Assembly (NCBI GenBank): GCA_040905475.1
Contig: JBBDRM010000010.1
Coordinates: 29,244 to 61,359, forward strand
DNA length: 32,116 bases
Reading direction: 5' to 3'
From: Actinomycetota bacterium
GTDB lineage: Bacteria > Actinomycetota > AC-67
Below, in pieces: positions 1 to 7,297 of this stretch. A program made the translations under genes and the position numbers. Positions within the stretch are counted from its first letter, which is position 1. Each line of letters opens with the position of its first letter. Below the pieces are notes generated by a model. The model had not been told where the DNA came from and made no database searches. It saw only the letters and a program-made list of their open reading frames with translations.

Positions 1-33
1 CGCTTCGCGGCCGGCCGACGCGTTCCACCAGAC

Positions 34-2448
34 CTACTTGATCATGCGCACCCGGCAGGCCCGGGCGACGGCGAGCGCCGACGTCGCCGCACCGAGCATG
101 AACAGATGGCCGGCGGCCGAGGTCCCGACGCCGGTGGCCGGAAGCTGCTTCGCCCCCTTCACCGCCGCCTTCGCTGCGGGAGCCGGCTTGGGCGCCGAGG
201 CGGTGCCACTCGCTTGCAGCGACCCGATGCCCATCGTTATGCCCGAGTCGGCGAACTCGCCGCCGTAAACCATCCGCATCCCACCCGAGCAGAAACAGCT
301 AACCTGGAACCGCAGGCGGAGCGTTGAGCCTGCGGGGACCACGGTCGGCGGGGTCACGAAGGGATACTCGCCCCTGGTCGGAGTCGGCCCCGCCATCGCT
401 CCGTCGGAGACCTCACCGCCCGCCACGCCCACGGTCTTGCCGTCGGTCGCGATCGCGTCGAGCGCGTACGTGATGCTCCCGGCACCGTAGGCGCCCAGCA
501 CCGGCTGACTCTCATGCGCAAAGTAGAAGGTGAACTTCGCGAGCCCGCCGACCGTCGTCGTGGTCTTCAACGGCTCCGAAACGAACTCGGCCGGCGTGCC
601 GACCCCATATGTGGTCGTGTAGTCGGCGATGCCCGCCTGACAGTCGGTGGTCGCCGGCGTCGGGGCAAGACCGCCGGTTGGAGCGCCGGCTTGGAGCGCG
701 CAGCCCTCAGGCGAGGTCGCGGGGCCTCCGCTGCCGTCTGGCTGGAAATGGAGCGTGTAATCGCTCGCCTTCACGAACTTGGCGAGGTTCGCTAGTGCGT
801 TCTTCTGCGGGGTCAGCTGCACGAAGGCGACGCTGACCTGCCGCGTAGCCAAGAGGTCGATCGGGTCGCGGGCCCAGAGGTTCCCGACCACGTCGATCGT
901 CCACTCACCGTAGGTCACTTTCGGCGGCTGGATCAGGTTCCCGGCGTCGTCCGTCCTGGCGTTGACGAGGTCCACGAAGACCGACGAGAGCCCGGTGTCC
1001 TGGGAAACGACGCTCGTAGCGACCTCGGTGCCGGCTGCGTCGGTGATCACGAGCTGCCAGTCGAAGAGGCCGAGCGGATTGCCGGCGAGCGGGACGGCCG
1101 GGAACGCGACGGTGGCGTTGAACGCCTTCGTTGTCGGCGGCACGTCGACCTCGTAGCTCACGGTCTCGAGGCCGAGCGCGGTCGCCGGAAGCGTCGGCGT
1201 GAACGTCCACAGATCCGAGGACACCACCGAGAACTCCCGCTCGGCGCGAACGGTGGTGTCGCGCTTCGCCTGCAGGCTCGCGAGGAGCGCCGGCGAGAAA
1301 TCGGGTCGACCGACGAGCTTGATCGCCTCGACCGTGTCGATCCAGCCGTAGCCGGCGTGCCAGAACGGCGTGTTGTCGCGCATCCGCACGGTCGTGACCT
1401 GCATCACTTCGCGGACCTGCGTCGGGGTGAGCGTCGGGCGCGCTTGCAGCAGCAGCGCCGCGAGGCCGGCGGCGTGCGGCGCGGCCATGCTGGTCCCCGA
1501 CGCGGTCGCCGTCCCGCCGGGGGCGGGCGGCACCGTGGCCAGATTCACATAGAAACCGGTGGGCGTGCCGCTGGAGACGATGTCGCTCCCCGGCGCGCTT
1601 ATGTCGGGGTGGTACATCCCGATCCGATCGCCGTCGAAGCGGACGTGCTCGGTCTCGGGGAGGGGGATCGGGATCGAGTTGTCGAAGCGCAGGCCGCCCG
1701 AGCTGAAGCTCGAACGCTGGACCGAGGTCGTGCCGGATCCGACCGAGATCACCCACGGCGCGATCGACCATGGGTTGACCTGCATCTCGGCGTAGCTGTT
1801 GCCGGCCGAGAACGTGATGACGACTCCCGCGTCGGCCACAGCCTTGGTCGCGATGTTGATCGGGTGGTCCGGATCGAACAGCTTGAAGGAACTCCCCCAC
1901 GAGTTGTTGACGACGTCGATGTTCCACGCGTCGCGGTTCTCGATGATGTTCTCGAAGGCCGCGACGATCGTGAGGATGAGCGCGACGTCGCCGGTCCCAT
2001 AGCCGATCAGCTCTGCGTCCGGAGCCATGCCCACCTGATCCGGTGTCGTCGTGCCGTCGGCCGCGACGATCCCGGCGACGTGCGTTCCGTGTCCGGAGCT
2101 GAGGTCCGAGTTGTTGTACGGCAGCTGGTCGATCGGAAGGATCAACGTGCCCGGCGGCATGTTCGGGTCGACGTACAAGCCGGTGATGCCGAGGTATTCC
2201 GGCCCGACGAACTTCACGTTGTGCGTCACGTGGTCGGCGAGATCGGGGTGCGTGGCATCGATCCCCGTGTCGAGGATCGCGACGCCGACGCCCTTGCCGG
2301 TCAGGTGGGTCGGTATCAAGTCCGCGCGAACGGACGCGCGGGACTCTCGCGAGTGATAGTCGACCTTCTCGTTCGGATAGATGTCCTTCGCGAGGCCCTT
2401 GATCATGGCTTCCCGCATCTGTGCCTTCGTCCCGTGGAGGAACGCCAT
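34..2448 (-). CDS. S8 subtilisin-like serine protease with C-terminal LPATG anchor signal
   Basis: Secreted subtilase expected to cleave proteins outside the membrane. The catalytic triad is visible: Asp60 in AILDTGID, His120 in GHGTHVAG and Ser320 in SGTSMAAPHAAG, with the oxyanion-hole region around NNSWG (181-185). About 400 residues of beta-rich C-terminal sequence follow. The protein ends with LPATG at 769-773, a hydrophobic stretch and a basic tail (RACRVRMIK), the layout of a sortase substrate. The ATG at 2448 is the first in this frame, but reading open upstream to about 2556 gives an I9-like prodomain start (QKLIGIATYP), and a good signal peptide lies in another frame at 2547-2705. 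The true gene therefore probably starts at 2705 and is frameshifted; restored length would be about 890 residues. It diverges from the hydrolase at 2869. Family assignment is firm; substrate and anchoring are inferred. Confidence 0.93.
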   Translation of the reverse strand: MAFLHGTKAQMREAMIKGLAKDIYPNEKVDYHSRESRASVRADLIPTHLTGKGVGVAILDTGIDATHPDLADHVTHNVKFVGPEYLGITGLYVDPNMPPGTLILPIDQLPYNNSDLSSGHGTHVAGIVAADGTTTPDQVGMAPDAELIGYGTGDVALILTIVAAFENIIENRDAWNIDVVNNSWGSSFKLFDPDHPINIATKAVADAGVVITFSAGNSYAEMQVNPWSIAPWVISVGSGTTSVQRSSFSSGGLRFDNSIPIPLPETEHVRFDGDRIGMYHPDISAPGSDIVSSGTPTGFYVNLATVPPAPGGTATASGTSMAAPHAAGLAALLLQARPTLTPTQVREVMQVTTVRMRDNTPFWHAGYGWIDTVEAIKLVGRPDFSPALLASLQAKRDTTVRAEREFSVVSSDLWTFTPTLPATALGLETVSYEVDVPPTTKAFNATVAFPAVPLAGNPLGLFDWQLVITDAAGTEVATSVVSQDTGLSSVFVDLVNARTDDAGNLIQPPKVTYGEWTIDVVGNLWARDPIDLLATRQVSVAFVQLTPQKNALANLAKFVKASDYTLHFQPDGSGGPATSPEGCALQAGAPTGGLAPTPATTDCQAGIADYTTTYGVGTPAEFVSEPLKTTTTVGGLAKFTFYFAHESQPVLGAYGAGSITYALDAIATDGKTVGVAGGEVSDGAMAGPTPTRGEYPFVTPPTVVPAGSTLRLRFQVSCFCSGGMRMVYGGEFADSGITMGIGSLQASGTASAPKPAPAAKAAVKGAKQLPATGVGTSAAGHLFMLGAATSALAVARACRVRMIK

Positions 2449-2546
2449 CGGCAGGTGCTTCAGTGGCTGGACGACGAGCCCGAGCCTCCGGAGCGCCCTC
2501 GCCTTGGCGGCGGAGGGCGGCGCCGTCGGGTAGGTCGCGATACCGA

Positions 2547-2705
2547 TCAGCTTCTGGGCCCGGACGGCAGCGCCAGGAGCTGCGAGATGCCCGGGCGCGA
2601 CAGCGGGCCGGGCTTCGAGCGGGCGGCCGGGCTGCCCGGCACCGGCGACAAGCTCAAGGCCAGCAAGGCGCCGATCGCGAGCGCTACGGAACGGTTCAGA
2701 CGCAT
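2547..2705 (-). pseudogene. Out-of-frame signal-peptide segment of the S8 protease
   Basis: A 52-residue reading frame beginning MRLNRSVALAIGALLALSLS, a textbook Sec signal peptide with basic n-region, hydrophobic core and a likely cleavage after SPAA. Its ATG at 2705 has a strong ribosome binding site (GGGAGG, 2710-2715, minus strand). It runs into TGA at 2547-2549, while the protease prodomain is read in the neighbouring frame over the same bases. Joining the two needs a single extra base (or a one-base backward slip) somewhere between about 2625 and 2547, a very GC-rich stretch. It is best read as the true 5' end of the protease gene separated by an indel, either an assembly error or a real mutation. 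Confidence 0.7.
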
Positions 2706-2868
2706 CGATCCTCCCTGGAAACCGGCGCTATGGGGTCTGGTTCGACGCCCGCCGGCAATGCTCCTGGCCGCCCGGTCCAGGCGAAGCGCGCATCAAGGAA
2801 AGGACTTCGGGCGCGCGAAGGCGAATTGTCCAGACTTATCCAGGTTGAACAAAAGGCGGAGGCCAGCC

Positions 2869-4671
2869 GTGACGCGACGCTTGCTTACGAAGATGCTGCT
2901 CGTTGGGGTCGTGCTTCTGGGCTCCCTGGCGGTGCCGGGGACCGCTCCGGCCGACGGCCCGACCCACTACGTCGAGATGAGCGATGGGACGCTCATCGCC
3001 GTGAACGTTCAGTTCCCCACCGGCGCCGCGCCGGTCGGCGGGTGGCCCACGATCATCCAGATCGACGGCTACGGCGGCGCATCCGACCCGATGAACGCGG
3101 ACAGCAAGACGTTCGGCGACGGCAACTACGCCACCGTGCACATGTCCTTGCGAGGAACGGCGTGCTCGGGCGGACAGTTCGACCTCTTCGACCGCCGTTC
3201 GTCGGAGGACGGGAACCAGGTGATCGAGTGGATCGCCGACCAGGAATGGTCCAACGGCAAGGTCGCGATCTGGGGCCACTCGTACTCGGGGCTCACCGGC
3301 TGGCTGGTCGCCTCGACCCAGCCGGAACACCTCGTCGCGATGTCGGTGTCGGGCCTCATCGACGACCTCTATCGCGGGATCGTCTACATGGGCGGCGTTT
3401 CCAACTTCGGATTCCCGCTGATCTGGACCGGCGCCTACCGCCCCGCGTCCGAGCACACGAGCGGCACGATCCCCGGCTTGCAGTCCGGTGATGCGACTTG
3501 TTTGACGAATCAGCTCGGTCGGGTTCCACCCGACGTTGCGGACAACGCGATCCTGAACGGCGTGCTCGCGCTCGGCGAGGACGGGCAGTGGTGGAAGTCA
3601 CACTCGACGATCACCTACATCGACGCGATCAACATCCCGACGCACATCGTGCAGAGCTATCAGGACGAGCAGACCGGCCCGCGCGGCTCGAACCTGCTTT
3701 GGCAACGGCTGGACGAGCTGAAACCGGATCTGCCGAAGCGCCTGTTGCTCACGAACGGCGTTCACTCGACCAACACTTCGCCGCCGCAGATCCGCGACGA
3801 CCGCGTCGCGTTCCTCGACTGCTACGTGCGAGGTGTGTGCTTCGGCGACATCCTCGATCAGTCGAAGCGGGTGAAGGTCTTCTTCGAGATGCACGACGTC
3901 GAGGGTTCCCTCGAGCCGAACGGGGTCCTCGCCGACGCGAACTGGCCGCTGGATGTGACCCAATGGACGCGCTACTACTTCGGAACCGGCAACGCCCTCG
4001 GCCCGACACCGCCAGGCGCGGCCGAAGCGGCGGATCCGTACGTGTCGGGATCCAAACGCGCAGGCGCTTGGGTGTACTACGCGACCAACGTGGGAGCGGA
4101 GCTGACGACGGCCGACCTTCCCGATGAAGTCCGGTACCAGACCGAGCCGTTCACGCAGGACGTCGGCATCGCAGGCCCGATCGACGTCACGCTCTATGCG
4201 TCGTCGCTCGCCGTCGACACGGAGTTCTACGTCGAGGTGAACGACGTCGACGCGGACGGCAACATGACCCGGCTCCAGCGCGGGATGCTCAAGGCGTCCC
4301 ACCGCGAGCTGGACCTCGCCCGTACCGATTTCACTCCCGGCGGAGAGATCTACCGTCCGTACAACCCGCACACCAATACGCTGCTGAACCTCATCACGCC
4401 CGGTGAGATCTACAAGTACGAGATCGAGGTCTTCCCGCTCGGCCACGTGTTCCGCGCCGGGCACCGGCTGCTGCTGCGTGTCACGACTCCGCCGATCGCC
4501 GACTCGATCGCGTTCTACATCCCGACGACGCCGCCGGGCGTGAACCAGATCTTCCACGACGCCGAGCACCCGTCCTCGATCCTGCTGCCTTTCGTGCCGT
4601 TGCCGGCGCTCGGGGCCCCGCTCGCCTGCGGCCAACAGGTCGGACTGGAGCGGTGCAACCCGGGGGCGTAA
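2869..4671 (+). CDS. Secreted CocE/NonD-type (X-Pro dipeptidyl-peptidase S15 family) hydrolase
   Basis: Exported serine hydrolase of the CocE/NonD family, which hydrolyses esters or acyl-peptide bonds; the substrate cannot be told. The GTG start at 2869 has an AGGCGGAGG-like site about 6 bases upstream and yields a 600-residue protein with a signal peptide (TRRLLTKMLLVGVVLLGSLA). The alpha/beta-hydrolase nucleophile is Ser138 in GHSYSG; Asp266 in SYQDEQTG and His299 in NGVHSTN are the likely partners. A C-terminal jelly-roll domain (about 365-590) follows, with the typical EVNDVDADGN and LKASHRELD stretches. The same frame stays open far upstream to 1357, but that part only mirrors the protease gene on the other strand. 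It is divergent from the protease and 66 bases before the lipoprotein at 4738. Confidence 0.9.
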   Translation: MTRRLLTKMLLVGVVLLGSLAVPGTAPADGPTHYVEMSDGTLIAVNVQFPTGAAPVGGWPTIIQIDGYGGASDPMNADSKTFGDGNYATVHMSLRGTACSGGQFDLFDRRSSEDGNQVIEWIADQEWSNGKVAIWGHSYSGLTGWLVASTQPEHLVAMSVSGLIDDLYRGIVYMGGVSNFGFPLIWTGAYRPASEHTSGTIPGLQSGDATCLTNQLGRVPPDVADNAILNGVLALGEDGQWWKSHSTITYIDAINIPTHIVQSYQDEQTGPRGSNLLWQRLDELKPDLPKRLLLTNGVHSTNTSPPQIRDDRVAFLDCYVRGVCFGDILDQSKRVKVFFEMHDVEGSLEPNGVLADANWPLDVTQWTRYYFGTGNALGPTPPGAAEAADPYVSGSKRAGAWVYYATNVGAELTTADLPDEVRYQTEPFTQDVGIAGPIDVTLYASSLAVDTEFYVEVNDVDADGNMTRLQRGMLKASHRELDLARTDFTPGGEIYRPYNPHTNTLLNLITPGEIYKYEIEVFPLGHVFRAGHRLLLRVTTPPIADSIAFYIPTTPPGVNQIFHDAEHPSSILLPFVPLPALGAPLACGQQVGLERCNPGA

Positions 4672-4722
4672 CCGGAGAGAGCGGACTGGAGATCGGCCCT
4701 GTGCCGGGGCTGTGGGTGTCGC

Positions 4723-4728
4723 TACAGT
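4723..4728 (+). promoter_or_regulatory. Possible -10 element for a leaderless transcript
   Basis: TACAGT ends 9 bases before the ATG at 4738, and there is no recognisable ribosome binding site in between. This spacing would place transcription initiation at or next to the start codon, as in the leaderless messages common in actinobacteria. No convincing -35 hexamer is visible, so the call is weak. Confidence 0.3.
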
Positions 4729-4737
4729 GGCGGCATC

Positions 4738-5178
4738 ATGTCCGGCCGCTCGCGCCCTTTGACGATGTTCGCCGCCTCGCTGCTGATGGCCGCGCTCGTG
4801 GCGGGATGCGGGGGCGGCCCAACGTCACAGGCGACGCCCGGCGCGCCGAGCACGGCCGCGTCCCGGCCGAGCAGCACCGCGAAGCTCAAGATCCTCCTTC
4901 CCAAAGCGGGGGACGCCCAGGGCGGGCCCACCGTGACGCTTCGCGTCGGGCTCGACGAAGCGAAACTCGTTGAGTTCACATCGTCGAACCTCAAGCCGAA
5001 TGAGGGTCACTTGCACGTACTCCTCGACGGTCGTTTGATCTCGATGACGTTGGGACTGGAGCAGCAGATCCCCGACGTCGCCGCGGGGAGCCACGTGATC
5101 CGGGTCGAGTTCGTGGCCAGCGACCACGCGCCGTTCGCGCCGCGCGTGGTGCAAGAGGTCACCTTCGAGGTGACGTGA
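4738..5178 (+). CDS. Lipoprotein with a small beta-sandwich-like domain (DUF4399-like)
   Basis: A 146-residue lipoprotein: basic n-region, hydrophobic core and lipobox VAGC with Cys24 as the lipidation site, then a Ser/Thr/Pro-rich spacer to about residue 45. The remaining 100 residues contain GHLHVLLDG, AAGSHVIRVEF and DHAPFAP. This style recalls small extracellular domains annotated DUF4399 or similar (ligand-binding beta sandwiches); the resemblance is from memory and no function is claimed. Its TGA overlaps the ATG of the next gene by one base (TGATG), so the two are translationally coupled and head a run of exported proteins reaching 9112. Confidence 0.8.
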   Translation: MSGRSRPLTMFAASLLMAALVAGCGGGPTSQATPGAPSTAASRPSSTAKLKILLPKAGDAQGGPTVTLRVGLDEAKLVEFTSSNLKPNEGHLHVLLDGRLISMTLGLEQQIPDVAAGSHVIRVEFVASDHAPFAPRVVQEVTFEVT

Positions 5179-5729
5179 TGGCTCACGCGCGAACGCTCGT
5201 CCTTTCGCTGACGGCTTGCGGCGCAGCGATGCTCCTCGGTGCTTGTGCGATCAGCGGCGGCGTGCCCACGATCGTCGCCGACGCGGAGCCGATCCCGGGC
5301 GGATGTCCGCCTTCGATATGTCCGAAACACACACCGACGCAGCCGCCCCCACCCGACGACCCTCCGCCGGAGCCGACCGCGACGGCGACCACGGGCAAGC
5401 CCAAGCCGAACCCGAAGCCGACCTCACCGGGCGGAGCCGTACCGGTGCCCGGTACCACCCCGACCGCCGGCGCGACGAACAGCGCGATCCCCACGACGCC
5501 GGTGGCTCCGTCGAACACCAGATTCGCAGCGTTCCCGTTCTCCGCCTTCCCGTACGACCAAGCCTTCCCGCGCGATCCACCACCGGCTCCCGAGCCGCTC
5601 AGTCTTCCTCCGCCCAGCGGCCTGGTCGCGCTCGCGGCCGTCCTTGCCGCCGGAGCCGCCGCTGCAACTAGCATGGCGTCGCGTCGGCGAACATGGGCTT
5701 CCACGCCCTTGCCAGGAGGTACCCATTGA
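5178..5729 (+). CDS. Proline-rich lipoprotein with a C-terminal membrane segment
   Basis: A 183-residue protein of unknown function. It has a lipobox-like LLGAC (Cys23), a long low-complexity region rich in Pro, Thr and Lys (about 40-110), a short FPFSAFPYDQAFPRD segment, and a hydrophobic stretch near 147-167 (GLVALAAVLAAGAAAATSMA) followed by RRR. If both ends are membrane-attached, the proline-rich part would be an extended tether across the cell wall. The ATG at 5178 is chosen over the GTG at 5175 because it makes the TGATG junction with the previous gene. Its stop overlaps the start of the next gene by four bases. Sequence composition is low-complexity, so homology will be hard to trace. 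Confidence 0.72.
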   Translation: MAHARTLVLSLTACGAAMLLGACAISGGVPTIVADAEPIPGGCPPSICPKHTPTQPPPPDDPPPEPTATATTGKPKPNPKPTSPGGAVPVPGTTPTAGATNSAIPTTPVAPSNTRFAAFPFSAFPYDQAFPRDPPPAPEPLSLPPPSGLVALAAVLAAGAAAATSMASRRRTWASTPLPGGTH

Positions 5730-6958
5730 ATCCGTCCCGCTACGCGAGGGCCGCCCTTCTGCTTGTGCTAGCGGCGTGCACCTCGACCGTCCGGTCGGAC
5801 CCTTCGCCGGTCAAGCTGGGCTCGCTGTACCCGACGACGGGAGTGCTGCAGCGCTTCGGCACCGAGGAACTCCGGGGCGTCGAGATCGCCGTAGAGCTTT
5901 TCAACTCGCGTGGCGGTCTCCGCGGACGGCCCGTCGAGCTCGTGAGCGCCGACGCGCCCGACATCGATGCCGGGTGGCGCGAGGCGCATCGCCTCGCGGA
6001 CGAAGGCGTGCCGGTGATCATCGGCTCGTACTCGAGCACGCTCGCGCTCGCTGCCAGCGAAGCCGCACACCGGGAAGGGATCCTCTACTGGGAGACGGGC
6101 GCGGTCGCCGACCTCGTGACCGGACGCGGCTACCCGGAAGTGTTCCGGATGGGGCCATCGGGTGCGGTTCTGTCCGCGCAAGCCGCCGGCTTCGCCACGA
6201 AGGTGCTCGCCCCGCAGTTCAAGATCGCGACCAAGGACCTGAAGGTCGCCGTCGTCTACGAGGATGACCCTTACGGTTCGTCGGTCGGCGAGGGGATCAA
6301 GCGCGAGGCCGCCTCGCGAGGCTTCCGGCTCGTCGGCAGTTTCCCCTACGATCCGGTGAAGGAGGACTTCGCCGGCATCCTCACCTCGCTCGGCCGGCTC
6401 GAGCCCGACATCGTCGTGGCCGCGAGCTACCTCCACGACGGCGCGCGCTTCCGCGAACGGCTGGTGTCTTCTGGTTTGAAGATCAAGGCGCTGATCGGAA
6501 AGTGCGCGGCCTTCTACACCGCCGAGATGGCGAAGCTCCTGGGGTCGAAGATCAACGGTGTGTTCGTCTCGGACAAGCCGATGGACCTCGCACCGACCGC
6601 GCTCACGACGGAAGGACGAGCCCTGGCGGAGGAGCTGCGGTCCCGGTACCTCCACCGTTACGCGGGCACACCGGAGGCGGCGGCGTACATGGGCTTCTCC
6701 GGCGCTTGGGCGCTGCTCGCGCACACGCTCCCCCGGGCCCGCTCCTTGGCGCCGACGGACATCGCGGCGGCGGCCCGTTCCATCGATATCCCGGACGGGA
6801 GTCTGCCGAACGGCGCCGGCATCCGTTTCGCGCCCGCGGGCGGACCCGAGTCCGGGCAGAACCTACGTGCCTTCGGGGTGGTGTGGCAGTGGCAAGATGG
6901 GAAGCCGGTCCTGGTGTGGCCGCCGGCCGCCGCGCGCGGCGCGCCGGAGTTTGCCTAG
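5726..6958 (+). CDS. Solitary ABC-type substrate-binding lipoprotein (branched-chain amino acid type)
   Basis: Type I periplasmic-binding-fold protein of the Leu/Ile/Val-binding (Peripla_BP_6) family, which captures small ligands outside the membrane. TTG at 5726 is the start: AGGAGG lies at 5714-5719 and the codon overlaps the preceding stop as TTGA. It gives a signal ending in LAAC (Cys18) and a 410-residue protein. Family features include LGSLYPTTGVLQRFG at the mature N-terminus, ELRGVEIAVELFNSRGG, VIIGSYSS and KVAVVYEDDPYGSSVG. No ABC permease or ATPase is present nearby, so it may serve a distant transporter or act as a sensor or carrier for the neighbouring exported proteins. The next gene starts inside its 3' end. 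Confidence 0.86.
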   Translation: MNPSRYARAALLLVLAACTSTVRSDPSPVKLGSLYPTTGVLQRFGTEELRGVEIAVELFNSRGGLRGRPVELVSADAPDIDAGWREAHRLADEGVPVIIGSYSSTLALAASEAAHREGILYWETGAVADLVTGRGYPEVFRMGPSGAVLSAQAAGFATKVLAPQFKIATKDLKVAVVYEDDPYGSSVGEGIKREAASRGFRLVGSFPYDPVKEDFAGILTSLGRLEPDIVVAASYLHDGARFRERLVSSGLKIKALIGKCAAFYTAEMAKLLGSKINGVFVSDKPMDLAPTALTTEGRALAEELRSRYLHRYAGTPEAAAYMGFSGAWALLAHTLPRARSLAPTDIAAAARSIDIPDGSLPNGAGIRFAPAGGPESGQNLRAFGVVWQWQDGKPVLVWPPAAARGAPEFA

Positions 6959-7191
6959 CGGCCTGGCTGGCGAGCCTGACCGCGTGCGGGGGCAACGACG
7001 TCCCGCCGCTGCCCGATGAGTTCCGCCGCCTCGAGCAGCGAGAAGCCGGCTGCATCGCTTGTCACGACGGACGCAGGGTCGCGGTTCTCGACCCGGCTAC
7101 GATCGCGACCCCCTCGGGTCACCCGTCGCTCGGCGCGTCGAAGATCCTGAGCAGCCTCTCGGCCGAGGACCGGGCGCGGCTCGGACTCTAA
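6916..7191 (+). CDS. Small lipoprotein with a CxxCH haem-binding motif
   Basis: A 91-residue lipoprotein beginning at GTG 6916, 43 bases inside the previous gene. This start gives a complete signal: AAGRRARRAG, a hydrophobic core and lipobox LTAC with Cys24. The mature part contains CIACH (46-50), the covalent haem c attachment motif, but no Met that could be a classical sixth ligand; His69 in SGHPSLG is an alternative. It is shorter than usual monohaem cytochromes c (about 80-100 mature residues), and its fold is unclear. A zinc or purely structural role for the cysteines is possible. It is followed after 106 bases by the LVIVD propeller gene. The start is inferred from the lipobox, as the ribosome binding site is weak. 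Confidence 0.68.
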   Translation: MAAGRRARRAGVCLAAWLASLTACGGNDVPPLPDEFRRLEQREAGCIACHDGRRVAVLDPATIATPSGHPSLGASKILSSLSAEDRARLGL

Positions 7192-7200
7192 GCGGTCGCC

Positions 7201-7280
7201 GGGATGGTCGCCTGCCCGATCCCAGCGTGCCGGCAGGAAGGAATGGCGTCGTAGCGCGAAGAACCCTGTCGGGAGTTTCG
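7201..7280 (+). other. Leader with interleaved inverted repeats before the LVIVD gene
   Basis: In the 106-base gap before the gene at 7298, GGGAT (7201-7205) can pair with ATCCC (7219-7223), while CCTGCC (7211-7216) can pair with GGCAGG (7232-7237). The arms are interleaved, so they would form a pseudoknot or alternative structures. A third small hairpin uses CGAA/TTCG with a CCC/GGG top (7257-7280), just ahead of the ribosome binding site. It matches no riboswitch class I can name with confidence. The repeats may be chance in GC-rich DNA. Confidence 0.3.
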
Positions 7281-7297
7281 GAAGGAGGCGCAGGGCG

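Noticed and set aside
348-520. Possible separate small plus-strand genes opposite the protease C-terminus
   Set aside because: Short frames there have no ribosome binding site and no protein-like features, while the minus strand codes continuously for the protease.
1357-2868. Long plus-strand open frame upstream of the CocE-type hydrolase
   Set aside because: It is in frame with the hydrolase but is Arg/Asp-rich mirror sequence opposite the protease gene; the signal peptide and ribosome binding site at 2869 mark the real start.
5340-5480. Tandem DNA repeat in the Pro-rich lipoprotein gene
   Set aside because: The region is low-complexity in Pro/Thr/Lys codons, but no exact repeating unit could be found.
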